A stretch of DNA of 64,000 bases from Aplysia californica. Lineage: Eukaryota > Mollusca > Gastropoda > Aplysiida > Aplysiidae. The position numbers and the translations under genes are program-made. The stretch covers positions 9,235 through 73,234 of the forward strand of contig NW_004798504.1 of assembly GCF_000002075.1 (NCBI RefSeq), in the 5' to 3' direction. A model generated the notes under the pieces. It did not search any database, was not told the DNA's origin, and saw only the letters and a program-made list of their open reading frames with translations. Below, piece by piece: positions 11,731 to 25,264 of this stretch. Position 1 is the stretch's first letter, and every line of letters starts with the position of its first letter.

Positions 11731-12563
11731 CAGTCGAACCTGTGTAAGACGGAATCGCAAGGGAGCCAGAAAAAAAATTCCATCTTAGACAAGGTAATTT
11801 AGAGGGAGATGGAGAGGGGGGGGGGGGAGGTCCAAAGGGAATGCTTGTCTGATTGGCTAGCAGTGGTCAAAACTTCACACCTCAATTGCTATCCTGTGTG
11901 ATAATGACATGCGTCAGTCTTACTGATCCAATTACCTCCAGTGCTTGGCTTTCACAGGATCACTGTTTGACCTATTAAAAACAGAAATGTTTGAACACCT
12001 CCTTTGCTTCCACCCTTAGCCACACCCTTCGTTGTAACAAGCAGGGTCTATCAATGCCACCCCTCACTGCCATCATGTAACAACGATTCAAGAAACTATT
12101 TTCTCTGCTGGCGGTACGATCAGGGCGGCAGGCATTGGTCAAACTAATTTTACACTTCTGGCTTCTGGCTACCCAGGAAAGTTTCGGTAGTGGCTCACTA
12201 CTCGAGCACTCTCACGGGCAGTCGTGAGATTTCACACCCACTCCACCCTGACCATCTGCATCTCTCGGGGCTCACTTGATGGGGGTAACATCTACCCCCA
12301 AATTGCACCCCAACTCTCCATCTTTGCTCAACGGCATGACCATGGCGTTCAGTTTAGAGCCAGCGGAACCAAAGGTGCGAGTTTTGTTTGAAATCGGGGC
12401 TAAGTGGGCAAAGCATTTTCCATCATAGACAGATGAAACCCTCGGAAGGGAGCGGAACTTTCTTTCCGTTTCCGTGTTTAACAGGTTTCTGTTTTGAACA
12501 TGTAATTAAAGAGGAATATATGAAGGGGGGAGCGGGGAGATTCCGTTAAGGCAGGTTCGACTG
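11731..12563. mobile_element. Nonautonomous pogo/Tc1-mariner-like element
   Basis: The left end reads CAGTCGAACCTGTGTAAGAC and the right end is the reverse complement of CAGTCGAACCTGCCTTAACG, giving imperfect terminal inverted repeats of about 25 bp. TA lies immediately left; the right flank is AA, possibly a decayed TA. The 833-bp interior has no transposase frame. Ends of CAGT-AACCT type with a GTTA-ACGG block are typical of pogo-like elements; a relative with the same layout is at 50657-51443. Confidence 0.6.
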
Positions 12564-13770
12564 AAGTGGCTGTGTTCCGTTGGACAGATTATCGTTTTAT
12601 GCTGTGCCATAACCAGAAAAATGAAAGGGGAAAGGGGGGGGTGGATGGAAAGTGGGCGTCATGGCAGGTTAGACCAAAGTACTCAAAGGTCATCCCGTTC
12701 TTATCATAGACTGCTTTCTGTATTGCATCTTTTTGAGAACAGAAAAAATACTGATTATTTGTTTTATTTTTGAGTTTAGCAAAATAAATGGTTTTGGTTC
12801 CTCTCTGTGAATTGTTCTTCAAAATAATTGTTTTTTTGGGTGTAATATTTCGTTTTAACTTTTAAGTTGCTGTTCCAGATTCATTGGTTAGCAAATTAGG
12901 AGATTTTTTTCGTGCTGGTTTAGGGTAATTGTTTCATCTTACTGCAGTCTTGTATGAAGGCAGAGACCCTCAATATCTTTCTTGAGTAAACACTGTATTT
13001 TTATTATTTTTCCTTTATTTTCATGCTGAGGAGGACCCATGAGTCCTGTCTTTTTCTTTGTATTTCATTCAGTGTGGTCGGCAGTCTATTTTCTTCAACT
13101 TCTGCTGTCCCCCTCTTTTTCTTGCCTTTTAATCCCCAGTGATCAGATATTATCTTTTGAGTGTTGTCCTAAGACTTGACCAATTCTTGTGGATGTGTAT
13201 AGGTTGAGGGTTTCCCTCTTGGCTTCAGTATTTTTAATTCATGATGCCTCAAATGACTTGCTACCCACTGTGACTGCTTCTCTCCAAGTGGGTCCGTCAT
13301 GAGCTAGGCTAAGCTGTCTCATTCACAATGTTTCATTTTCATAGTTTCATTTCAATAGGCTATCAAATCATATTGACAATTGGTCGCTTTTAAGCACAAG
13401 TGGGATATCCTGAAAAAATGCTGTTTTGAGAAAGTCTGAGGTAAAGTTTTTGAAACCCTGTTCAATTTCTTTAAAAGATAAGGAGAGTTTAATCTATCAC
13501 CAAACAAATATACACACCAATGAAACCAAACTTCTCTTATACATAGGGCAATGCCTACTTTTGGTGTAGGTCAAGATTTCTGGAAACCCCCGAAATCTGG
13601 GTGTGCCCTCTTGTCCTTAAAAACGATCATATATAAAAAGTAAAAAGTGATCAGACAAGAAACAATTACATTAGTCACCCTTTAGCTACCAATGTTGCAT
13701 CATAAACATTCACTCTCAAGTTTCTGGTTCACACTTGCCTCAAATCAATGTATGCCATTCAAACATGCAT
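12564..13770. other. Intergenic stretch
   Basis: No recognised gene or element; pyrimidine-rich around 13000-13150. Confidence 0.45.
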
Positions 13771-13776
13771 GCACAC

Positions 13777-16720
<2,944 letters not shown>

Positions 16721-16726
16721 AAACAG

Positions 16727-16918
16727 ATGGCGTTTATGAGAAAAAGCAAATTTCGACACGTCTTCGGACAGGCCCTGAAGAGAGACCAGTGTTACGATGG
16801 TGTTCGCATCACTCGCACGTCCTGGGAGTCCACGTACTGCGCGGTCAACACCAAGTTTGTGGCCATCATCACTGAGGCTGCTGGCGGTGGTTCTTTCCTG
16901 GTCCTTCCCATTGGCAAG
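16727..16918 (+). CDS. CORO1: Coronin, coding exon 1 (N-terminus)
   Basis: This exon holds codons 1-64 of a type I coronin, a WD40-repeat protein that binds F-actin and, in studied animals, coordinates Arp2/3 and cofilin at actin networks. The translation starts [20 protein letters not shown]; the SKFRHVFG block is the family's basic N-terminal signature. It continues with [16 protein letters not shown], where Arg27 corresponds to the F-actin-binding Arg30 of vertebrate coronin 1B, and ends FLVLPIGK. The ATG is chosen because it sits at the family's usual N-terminus. It directly follows a splice acceptor (TTTTTTTAAAAAACAG), so the 5' UTR probably has an upstream exon. The donor after codon 64 is AAG|GTAAAT, phase 0. 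The whole gene spans 16727-36330: nine shared coding exons plus two alternative last exons. Confidence 0.93.
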
Positions 16919-16964
16919 GTAAATTTGGTTTTTTTTTTACCTCTCATGAGAAATATATAGAATG

Positions 16965-17275
16965 CAGTGAAACCTCGTTGTACCGCCCGTCGTTATACCT
17001 GCAGACCCGCTAACCACCATGTTTTGTCTATGTATGAAAAAGAGTGCCTATATAAACAAAGTTTTTACGTCTTTACACTGCCACCTGTCTGAGTTGAACG
17101 TTTAAAAAAAAATTAATATAAATTTGCTGTGCCATACCGCCAGTGAACTGACCACCAGAAGTACACACTGCACATGCCGACCACACCCACCAGTTGGCTA
17201 TTTGATAAAATCCTTCTCCCATTAGAAACTCATAAAGATAGAGAGAAAGTAGACGCTTGGCTCTGAATACATGGC

Positions 17276-17339
<64 letters not shown>

Positions 17340-17445
17340 CACCAGCAAAGAGACATTTTTTAAACAAGGATCACCAGCAGAATCATGTCCCTTGATGTTC
17401 GGCAGTAGGGGTTGTGTAATAGAGGAACTCCGTTGAACTGCCAGC
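16965..17445. mobile_element. Possible degenerate pogo-like element in intron 1
   Basis: The left end CAGTGAAACCTCGTTGTACC closely resembles pogo-type termini seen elsewhere in the window. The right end near 17430 is only weakly complementary, so the boundary is uncertain. A TA microsatellite sits inside. Confidence 0.35.
17277..17339. repeat. (TA)n microsatellite
   Basis: An almost uninterrupted TA run of about 60 bp in coronin intron 1. Confidence 0.97.
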
Positions 17446-18164
17446 ACAGCTGTTCCTTCAATTTCACAAGTGTTGTAGTATTTTGTGACAGTTTGAGTTA
17501 TTTTGGTTATTGTTTGTGATGATGAGGACAGAAGATGAAAATGTTAAAGTTTTCTCATGCAGATATTTAAAATAAAGCAATTAAAGAAATAAAAGTCTCA
17601 GGTAACTCTTGACATGAATTCATATAACCTTTGAAGTATTGCATACTATTAGAAATTAGTGTAGCGTTTGTAAATTTATTTTTTAACCTTTTTCGATTTT
17701 TTTTCTGAAATACCCGTTCTTTGTAAAGCCAACATATTTTAATGATAGTTCTTGGATGAGCCTAATCTGTATGACATTATTTTATTAGATTGTATTATTC
17801 ATACAGTTTCTTTCTCACTAATCAAATCAGGTAAATATAAAGAGTTTTATTAGGAGAATCAGATTTAAGCATTTAATGTGGAAAAAGTAAATTAAACTTC
17901 CAATTTCCTTACCTGTCTAGATTCTGTCTGAGGTTGTCTAGGGTGTCTGTCTTGTGAGGCATTATGGTATGTAGGAGGAACAGGGCGGGCTATCAGGGTA
18001 AATACTAGTAGCATGGGGTCCTCTTGTCTCCAGTTGTATGTTCTCTTGTTGACCTGACCTTAGGTGAAGGATTTTCTATTTTTAGACATTATCTGCTCCT
18101 TAGCTTTGCCTGCTTTGATTGTAGTGCTGGCTCAGTGTCTTATTCCTGATATACTGTCTTCCTT

Positions 18165-18337
18165 GGTGGGTGATTGGCGGGTGCTCTGGTGCGATTTGCT
18201 CCTTCTCTCCTATCAAACATCTAACCTCTTTATCTCTCCTCCTTTTTCTTTGCATGTTACTCTCTGTCACACATCTTATCTTTGGCACTTATTTGACCTA
18301 TCTTTGTTACAAGTGTTGTAAAACTCTGACTAAAACT
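18165..18337 (+). repeat. SINE family B copy
   Basis: It starts with GGCGGGTGCTCTGGTG, has the central ATCAAACATCTAACC and TTACTCTCTGTCACAC blocks, and ends GTTGTAAAACTCTGACTAAA. The same order recurs at 20953, 25426, 26166 (minus), 32640, 44733 and 45275. The 3' end corresponds to the tail of family A. Confidence 0.8.
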
Positions 18338-18603
18338 TTTAAGAAACCCTTGTCTTCTTTTACTGTGGCAATAGTTCTGCTTTTTTTTTGTACATGGGTG
18401 CTCTGGTGTGGTCTGCTCCTTTTACTTCTCTTTTTTTAAAACCATGGTTCTTGTCATGTTTCTTCTTGAAGTCTTCGTCTTACTAGTTTTGTGCTGACTG
18501 GCTGTGAATAAGCTAAACTCCTTCACTTAAAAAAAAATTAAAAAATTTGTGGGTTAGTTATTTGTGACATATTTCATGACAGTATAATTATTGGTCTTTA
18601 CCA

Positions 18604-18755
18604 GCTTCTGTTGTGTAATGGTTAGATGTTTCGCCCTTGCATACTCCCCTCCTCCTTTGTATGTACTGTCAAGTAACACGTCCTCTAATCTTTGACACTT
18701 ATAATATGACCTAATTGTGTTACAAATGCCATAAAACCCTCAGCAAAACTAAAAG
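18604..18755 (+). repeat. SINE-like copy abutting the exon 2 acceptor
   Basis: It carries a possible tRNA-like start (GTAATGGTTAGATGTTTCGC) and then the family B 3' half, ending GCCATAAAACCCTCAGCAAA at about 18755. Exon 2 starts at 18776, so the probable branch-point region of intron 1 lies in or beside SINE sequence. Confidence 0.6.
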
Positions 18756-18775
18756 TTCACTCTCCTGCGTTACAG

Positions 18776-19028
18776 CCCGGCCGCGTGAGCATCGACAACC
18801 CGATGGTGGCCGGCCACAGAGGGGCGGTCCTGGACGTGGCCTGGTGTCCGCACAACGACGAGGTCATCGCCAGCGCATCGGAGGACTGCACCATCAAGCT
18901 GTGGCAGATACCGGAAGAGGGGCTCACCGCCAACCTGGAGGAGCCCGTGGTGGACCTGGTGGCCCATCAACGTCGTGTCACCATGCTGGTCTGGCACCCG
19001 ACCGCCATGAACGTGCTGCTCAGTGGCA
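18776..19028 (+). CDS. CORO1: Coronin, coding exon 2 (WD40 repeats)
   Basis: Codons 65-148 plus the first base of codon 149. It opens [20 protein letters not shown], continues [20 protein letters not shown] and KLWQIPEEG (a complete WD repeat), then [20 protein letters not shown], the start of the next repeat. WCPHND-VIAS-SEDCT is nearly invariant in coronins. The acceptor is TGCGTTACAG|CCC and the donor GGCA|GTAAGT, phase 1. The last 40-70 nt of this exon plus the following intron are repeated in tandem downstream. Skipping or extending this exon would destroy a propeller blade and shift the frame. Confidence 0.95.
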
Positions 19029-20020
19029 GTAAGTGTGGGGGTCTGGAAGGGCTCGTTTTTTTCCCCCCAAGTTATATTCTACCTCTAGTAATACTTAATT
19101 ATGTTTCTGTGAGAGAAATTGTCCTATGTCCTATAAGGACATCAAGGCCCCATCACCATGCTGGTCTGGCACCCGACCGCCATGAACGTGCTGCTCAGTG
19201 GCAGTAAGTAGCCTTTGTGGGTCTGGAAGGGTTTGTTTTAGTCAAGCTGTATACAATTTCTAGTAATACTTTGAAATATTTATTTGAGAGGAATTGTTCT
19301 ATCTATAATGTCCTTTAAGGATATCAACACCCACGATGCTGGTCTGGCACCCGACTGCCATGAACATGCTGTTCAGTGGCAGTAAGTAGCCTTTGTGGGT
19401 CTGGAAGGGTTTGTTTTTGTCAAGTTGTGTACAATTTATAGTAGTACTTTAAGCAGTTGTGGTTACCTGACTTCGAGTTGGGAAAGTAAAGGCGACGTGG
19501 AACGGAACTGGCCACCCTACCACAATATGCCGAAGGCCCAGAAAGTTGCCTCACTAACAAGGCAATCCCCAGTGTCCGGATCGGATGCGGAAACAACTTT
19601 ACTTTTTTTTTTTTTACTTTAAGCATTTTTCTGTAAGAGAAAGAGAGGGTTCTTTGAGGATGTGCTGATGCAGCACCAAGCCACCGCTGCTCAGAGGCAG
19701 TAAGTGTGGGAGCTCAGATGGGTTCACTTTTTTTTCATGTTATAAACTATAATCCAGCTATACTTTAAAACGTTTTTCTGTAAGAGAAATAGAGGGTCCT
19801 GTACTCTTATAATATTCTGGTGTGGCACCCGACCGCTATGAACATACTATTTAGGACCCGTAATTGTGTGGGTCCTGAGGGTTGGGCTCACTTTTGTGAA
19901 GTTATATTCTAGATAAAGTAATATTTTTAAAGCTGCTCTGTAAGAAAGAGAAGGAAGTCCGTGATTGTGTTGCTTAGCGGCAGTTAATTTATGAGCTTGA
20001 ACGGGCATGTTTTTGTCTAG
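19029..20020 (+). repeat. Decaying tandem array of coronin exon 2 3' end plus intron flank
   Basis: After the true donor at 19029, the unit (exon tail around ATGCTGGTCTGGCACCCGAC, a donor, then about 120 bp of intron) recurs with increasing decay. Donor-equivalent GT positions are 19029, 19204, 19382, 19700, 19860 and 19983; the first four are GTAAGT, then GTAATT and GTTAAT. Spacings are 175 and 178 bp, then about 150 after removing an inserted SINE-like element, then 160 and 123. None of the extra copies has an obvious pyrimidine-AG acceptor, so they look like pseudo-exons with intact donors. Confidence 0.9.
19446..19625 (+). mobile_element. Short retroposon with 10-bp target duplication
   Basis: A segment of about 160 bp (19456-19615), ending in a run of 13 T interrupted once by AC, is bordered by perfect ACTTTAAGCA repeats (19446-19455 and 19616-19625). 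The other array units lack the segment, which confirms an insertion. CTGACTTCGAGTTGG near 19470 is only loosely B-box-like. It looks like a SINE with a T-rich end, family not recognised. Confidence 0.8.
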
Positions 20021-20165
20021 TTGTGTTCAAGTTGTGATAAGTTCAGAGATAAAATCCTATACCTGTGCTAGAGAGCAACTGTCTTATGTGTGGCTCTTAT
20101 TTGATATGGAGTGTTTGGTGGTACAGTAGTGGACTTTCTATGTCCCAAGGTTTGCTCAACGGAGA

Positions 20166-20215
20166 AAGAAATGCAGTTGTGAGGGCCGTAAAACACTTAC
20201 TAAAATTTTTTTTAA
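20166..20215 (+). repeat. SINE A/B tail fragment
   Basis: AATGCAGTTGTGAGGGCCGT followed by AAAACACTTACTAAA matches the shared SINE 3' tail; no body precedes it. Confidence 0.6.
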
Positions 20216-20499
20216 AAGGAGAAAGGGAGAGGGGAAGCAAGGTGCATTGCTTTAAAAAGTGTTGGTTTCATTTTTTATCCAAGTTGTATTGGTGCATTGC
20301 TTTAAATAGTGTTGATGACAAATAATTTGAGGGAGAGGGGACAGGGTAGAAGAATATGTCATATGGAAAAACCCAAAACTCCGACCTTACTCACAAGTCA
20401 AGTGTGTACATTGTACATGGATGCTTGTCAAACAGTTACAAGTGTCATGTGACTCAGTTGTCCAAGTACATTGTTTTCACTTTCTGTTCTGGGAGAGAG

Positions 20500-20645
20500 T
20501 CGTTGGAGGGTGCCACTAATAGGTCTTCTACTACTTTTCTTTCCTTCTGTTTTCCGTCCTTCTTCTCATTTCTGTCTTTTTTTCTTGCTTTTTCCCTATT
20601 TAAAATGGCATTTATTATGCTCATGTGCTCTTTACTCAAACTAAA
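20500..20645 (+). repeat. SINE family C copy
   Basis: It starts GGAGGGTGCCACTAATAGG, is pyrimidine-rich through the middle and ends CTCTTTACTCAAACTAAAA. The same start and end recur at 22599, 31655, 32943, 33076 and 33325. Confidence 0.7.
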
Positions 20646-20952
20646 AGTTTGGGGGATGTACAGTTATCTGAGTTGATATCAGCGAATGCCCAATGGGGAT
20701 GTCTTGAACACTTAGTTTTGAAGGACTTTTCAAGGCATCACAGGTGTCAGGTGGGGAGAATTTTTATCTAGTACCTTGGTTTTTCTGATGGGTTGTCGAT
20801 TCCCTCTCAACTTGGTTTGGCCCGTGGAAGCCCACCTCCTATATGATCTCATGAAAAACACTCATTTTTTATTTCTACCCCCCCCCTCAAAAAAATTTTA
20901 AAAAAGAAAAAGAAAACCAACAAAACTAAACAAACTCAAACCAAACCAACTT

Positions 20953-21123
20953 TGTGGGTGGTTGGCGGGAGCTCTGGTGTGATTTGCTCTTTCTTTTTGA
21001 TCAAATATTCTGTCATCCTTATCTGTCCTTTTTTGTGTTCGTTAGTTTCTTGTAACACCTCTAATCTATAGCACTTATATGACCTAAATGTGTTGCAAAT
21101 GCCATAAAATGCTTACTTAAAAC
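20953..21123 (+). repeat. SINE family B copy
   Basis: Runs from GTGGGTGGTTGGCGGGAGCT to GTTGCAAATGCCATAAAATG. Lies in coronin intron 2, about 130 bp upstream of exon 3. Confidence 0.8.
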
Positions 21124-21251
21124 ATAAACATTCACTTTTATTTATACAAATGCTATCTATTATTATCTAAGATTATTTTATTAAAACACCAAACCCCCCC
21201 CCATATCAAACCAACAAACCAACTTTGTTGTCCCCCTTCCCTGATGTCCAG

Positions 21252-21427
21252 GCTCAGATAATACCTGCATCCTGTGGAACGTTGGCACGTGTGAGCCCAA
21301 GCTCCAGATCGACATGCCCGACCAGATCTACTCGGGCTCCTTCAACCTGGACGGCAGCCGCTTTGTCTGTACCTGCAAGGACAAGATCCTGCGTGTGCTG
21401 GACACTCACTCTGGGGAAGTGTTGCAG
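21252..21427 (+). CDS. CORO1: Coronin, coding exon 3 (WD40 repeats)
   Basis: With the last base of exon 2 it completes Ser149 and encodes codons up to 207. It reads SDNTCILWNVGTCEPKLQID, finishing the repeat begun in exon 2 with the WD-position ILWNV, then YSGSFNLDGSRFVCTCKDKI and LRVLDTHSGEVLQ, a further propeller repeat. The acceptor is CCCTGATGTCCAG|GCT and the donor CAG|GTATGA, phase 0. In vertebrate coronins the equivalent region is D(N/S)VVLIWNVGT followed by SWNRNGSLFCSACKDK. Confidence 0.95.
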
Positions 21428-21762
21428 GTATGATGGCCTATTTTATCTGTCGATCTGATACTGGGTTTGTAAGGTGTAAAATGAATAACTCGAATTTGAC
21501 CATACTTTACACGGGAAAGTGATATTTAAAAAAAAAGAAGTTACCTGGTTTTAATTTCTTTTTTTTCCACAGTGGTGATTTTATACGTTTTAGCTGCATT
21601 TTGGCTATGAAAGCTTTAGGAATAGATGAGAATTTAATTCTGCACTTTGTTTTTATAATCATAATGATAAATTTCACTTATACAGCCTATTTCCACTAAG
21701 AAAGGGCTCAGTGTGCTTTAAAATTAAACAAAGAATATGTGTACCATATGAATTCAATAGTG

Positions 21763-21766
<4 letters not shown>

Positions 21767-21822
<56 letters not shown>
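21767..21822. repeat. (CT)n microsatellite
   Basis: A pure CT run in coronin intron 3. Minus-strand Arg-Glu frames across it are artefacts. Confidence 0.97.
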
Positions 21823-21826
<4 letters not shown>

Positions 21827-22090
21827 CACCCCCCTCCTTCCCAGTCGATTCTAAGACGGACGATAGCTCACCCCATTGATTAATTACGTTTGATACCCTG
21901 CCATTGTGTCGGCGAGTCCTAAGCGTAATGACCTCTCCTTGGGCCAAGCCCAGCTGACTGTACAGACTACAATACGTAACGCCAAGTGTGCTGCACAAGT
22001 GTCTTCCATAGAGTATTCATGCCTGCAGCCACGAGCTAGCGTGAAGGAACAAGGAAAGAGAAGAAACGAGAATGTTGTTTGGAGTGAGGT

Positions 22091-22098
22091 GTGTTTGT

Positions 22099-22134
<36 letters not shown>

Positions 22135-22234
22135 NNNNNNNNNNNNNNNNNNNNNNNNNNNNNNNNNNNNNNNNNNNNNNNNNNNNNNNNNNNNNNNNNN
22201 NNNNNNNNNNNNNNNNNNNNNNNNNNNNNNNNNN
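22091..22234. other. (GT)n tract running into a 100-N assembly gap
   Basis: A GT repeat (22091-22134) ends in exactly 100 N (22135-22234), the usual placeholder for a gap of unknown size. The true intron length here is therefore unknown, and the gap was probably caused by the repeat. Confidence 0.95.
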
Positions 22235-22285
22235 AAAATCTATGTATTGATCTCTCTCTCTCCCTCCCTCCTTCCCTCCCTCCCT
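22235..22285 (+). repeat. Copy of a motif found again at 23612
   Basis: The first bases after the gap, AAAATCTATGTATTGATCTC followed by a CT and CCTCC tract, recur almost exactly at 23612-23645, 1.38 kb further on. It may be a dispersed repeat whose tail is pyrimidine-rich, or a sign of local collapse or duplication at the gap. Confidence 0.7.
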
Positions 22286-22359
22286 GGACATTTTTGAATT
22301 AAGATAAGTTGTTTTTCATTGGTCAGTGACGATAATATGTGTTTTATCACCACTTTTAG

Positions 22360-22476
22360 GAGGGCAAATGTCATCAGGGCTCAAAGCCTGCACAATGTGC
22401 CTATCTGAAGACCGGTCAGATCTTCACCACTGGATTTTCGAGAATGAGTGAGAGACAATATGCTCTATGGAACGAG
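22360..22476 (+). CDS. CORO1: Coronin, coding exon 4
   Basis: Thirty-nine codons in phase 0: EGKCHQGSKPAQCAYLKTGQ followed by IFTTGFSRMSERQYALWNE. TGFSRMSERQ-ALW is one of the most conserved coronin stretches and forms the next WD repeat. The acceptor is CACCACTTTTAG|GAG and the donor GAG|GTGAGT. No defects. Confidence 0.95.
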
Positions 22477-22598
22477 GTGAGTTAGTTTTTTCTGATGCTC
22501 TCTTATGTAGCTATTTTTTATAACTGTACTACCAAGAATAGGAGCGGTCTCTCTCCGCTTTTGGTTCCGATTGACGTCATGAAATAAAGCTGCGGGTG

Positions 22599-22738
22599 GT
22601 TTGAAGGTGCCACTGGTAGGTCTTACTTCTTTATTTTCCCTCTGTTGTTTCTGTTACCCTGTCTGTCTTACTTTTTCCCCACACATAATGACCATTATTG
22701 TGTCAATGTGATTCCTGATTTTCTTTACTCAAACATGT
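22599..22738 (+). repeat. SINE family C copy
   Basis: Starts GGTTTGAAGGTGCCACTGGT, passes through ATGACCATTATTGTGTCAAT and ends TTTCTTTACTCAAAC. Lies in coronin intron 4. Confidence 0.75.
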
Positions 22739-23034
22739 AGATTAAAGCTTTGTTGACCTTCTTAATTTTAATTCCATGGCAATTATTTTGAAGGATTTTT
22801 TTTTTCGGGGTTGGAACAGAAATGTACAGAAAATCGTTATTCTCAAAATTGCTAGTGAAAGTAGAGTTTAACTATTCTTATACTCAGGAACTAGAACAAA
22901 ATGAAACCTAAGCGAGCTCAGATGAAATGGCTCAGGGGACGATTGTTTGAAGGCTTATAGAGAAGAGTTTGCTAAGCATTTATTTTCTGCTCTTGTGTGT
23001 CTGATACAGTATGACCGTGATATGTGTTCCACAG

Positions 23035-23139
23035 AACGACCTGAGTTCTTCCGTCGTTATGGAGGAGATTGACTCCAGCAACGGTGTGATGTTCATTTTC
23101 TACGACCCTGACACCGGCATGGTCTACCTGGCTGGCAAG
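23035..23139 (+). CDS. CORO1: Coronin, coding exon 5
   Basis: Thirty-five codons in phase 0, reading NDLSSSVVMEEIDSSNGVMF then IFYDPDTGMVYLAGK. The family equivalent is the E-LDSSNG-L-PFYDPDT--VY--GKG block. The acceptor is GTTCCACAG|AAC and the donor AAG|GTGAGA. No defects. Confidence 0.95.
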
Positions 23140-23611
23140 GTGAGAGGCATAGCTATGTTTATCCCTTGTATATCTCCCCAACCCCTCCCCCCTCCATTTC
23201 TCCCTGCCCCCACTACTTCCAGTCTTCCTCAATCTGCACTGTCAGAAAGTTCCACACTCGCCACCTCATCATATCAACTCCTTTCGTAATGAATATTCCG
23301 ATAGTGTTGACCCATCAGTATTCTATATCAACGGATCCGTACTTGTCTCAGACTCTTTTCGGTTAAGTTCTTATATTTACAGTAACACTCGTTAATTAGT
23401 TGTAAGCCTTTTAGAAACCTGCCACATTGTGTACTTCGTGCACTGGGCCATTGTCCTGCTATGTATTATTAGGGGTTGATTGGCAGCTGTACATTTTCAC
23501 TTGCAAATAGGCTAAAATCTGGCTAGTCCTGATAGCAAATTTTGGTGCCACTTTCTCATTTCTCTCATCCACTCATTCTTTCTGTCTATCTTCGGATCTT
23601 TGCTGTGTCTG

Positions 23612-23930
23612 GAAAATCTATGTATTGATCTCTCTCTCCCTCCCCCACCCTATCCCATGTTACAGTCTCTCTCCCTCTCTGTCTTCCCTTCTCCCTCTCT
23701 ACCACTGTTCCTCTCTCTTTAACTGTGTGTCTCTGTCTGCCTTTTGATGTCTCCATCCTTCCATCCATCCATCACCTCCCTCCTCTCTCTCTTTCTATCT
23801 ATCTCCCCCCATTCCTCCCTCTCCGTCCATCCATCCATCCATCCCTCCATCCATCCCTCCATCCCTCCGTCCCCTCCTCTCTCTATTTCTCACTCCCTCT
23901 CTCCTTCCACCCTCTCTCCCTGTCTAGATT
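23612..23930 (+). repeat. Pyrimidine-rich (CTCC/CATC)n minisatellite
   Basis: A long C/T stretch with CCATC repeats at 23757-23870, opening with the 20-mer also found after the assembly gap. It occupies much of intron 5. Serine/proline frames through it are repeat artefacts. Confidence 0.85.
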
Positions 23931-23960
23931 AGTGGTCTAAGTTGTGTTGAGGGGGGGGGG

Positions 23961-24011
<51 letters not shown>

Positions 24012-24017
24012 GGGGAG
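23930..24017. repeat. Fragment of SINE D tail, poly-G and (GA)n
   Basis: GTGGTCTAAGTTGTGTTGAG resembles the 3' end of SINE family D and runs into poly-G, (GA)n and poly-G again. Confidence 0.6.
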
Positions 24018-24070
24018 GGTGTGTAAAACCGTAATGTTACAATAATTACTGAAACTAGCCACCGCTCTGA

Positions 24071-24244
<174 letters not shown>

Positions 24245-24831
24245 TAGGCAATAGTTTGTGCAGACAAATATGATTCTTTTATATTTTGATCGAGTCTTAA
24301 ATGTTAGTATTTGTGCAATTTGCATATATATATATCTGTGTTTGTGGAGACAAATCTAAATTAAAGTTTAAAAGTAATGTTTTTCATTTTTTATTTATGG
24401 AAAACATTTTTTGGTTAAAGTTTCAATGTGCAAGATGAAGTTGTCAGGTCAATTGAAATTGCTCTGTTGAGGCTTCTATGTAAATGACCATTAAATTTCC
24501 AGGGAAGATGTACTTCCTAAAACAGATCTTTCACAGTCAGTTTAGTTCTCTTTGTTGAATGTATTGATTTGGTTATGTGTGGTATGTGTGGTGGAGGGAC
24601 ACACCACCTGAACATGTGTGCGCATAAATACACAGGTTTAATACTCACTTTTGTGCATTCTCTCCAGCTCTTTCTTTCCTTTCTCTTAACAGGAAGCAAC
24701 AAATTCATAAAATCTGAAAGAGCCCAGCTTTCGAAGTAATTCATAAAAGAAAGACAATCGCTGAGATATCTCTTCTGTTTGAGATCATACTATAAAAGTT
24801 TCTTTTTTTTTTCTCCCTCTTCCGTGAACAG

Positions 24832-24892
24832 GTTCTACAAACTTCATAACAACGGCCTTTGTGAGGTCATTCCATTCACTGTGCCACGTAAG
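24832..24892 (+). CDS. CORO1: Coronin, coding exon 7
   Basis: One base completing Arg, then FYKLHNNGLCEVIPFTVPRK. RFYKLH and PI-FTVPRK are coronin signatures just after the WD domain, in the conserved C-terminal extension that packs on the propeller. The acceptor is TCCGTGAACAG|G and the donor AAG|GTGAGG, phase 0. A very short exon of 61 nt. Confidence 0.95.
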
Positions 24893-25264
24893 GTGAGGCA
24901 TAATGCTACTTCTTTCTACAGTGCATATGATAAGATTAATCTTTCTTTTCCAGAATCTGGCTCATTGAATGGCTAGATGTGACAATAGCATAACGTCCTT
25001 TTAACCTGATTTTCTAAGGATTAAAATGTTGTATGGATTAAAACAGTGTAAAGTTCTGTTTCTGAATGTTCAGAGTACGTTTTATTATCATTAATAACTG
25101 TGTGATATAAATTGCAGTTGCTCTGTCTTTATTTTCATCCTTCAAAATGTTTTTGTGCTTTTATTTATTTATTCTTTCTTGTACATTTTTTAATGTCATT
25201 TTATGTGCGTTATAGCTTCATGTTTTCAGTTAATTAAGTATTTGTCGCCTACCTTTTTGTGTAG

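Noticed and set aside
21884-22302. Open frames spanning the 22135-22234 gap
   Set aside because: They are continuous only because N codons are read as unknown residues.
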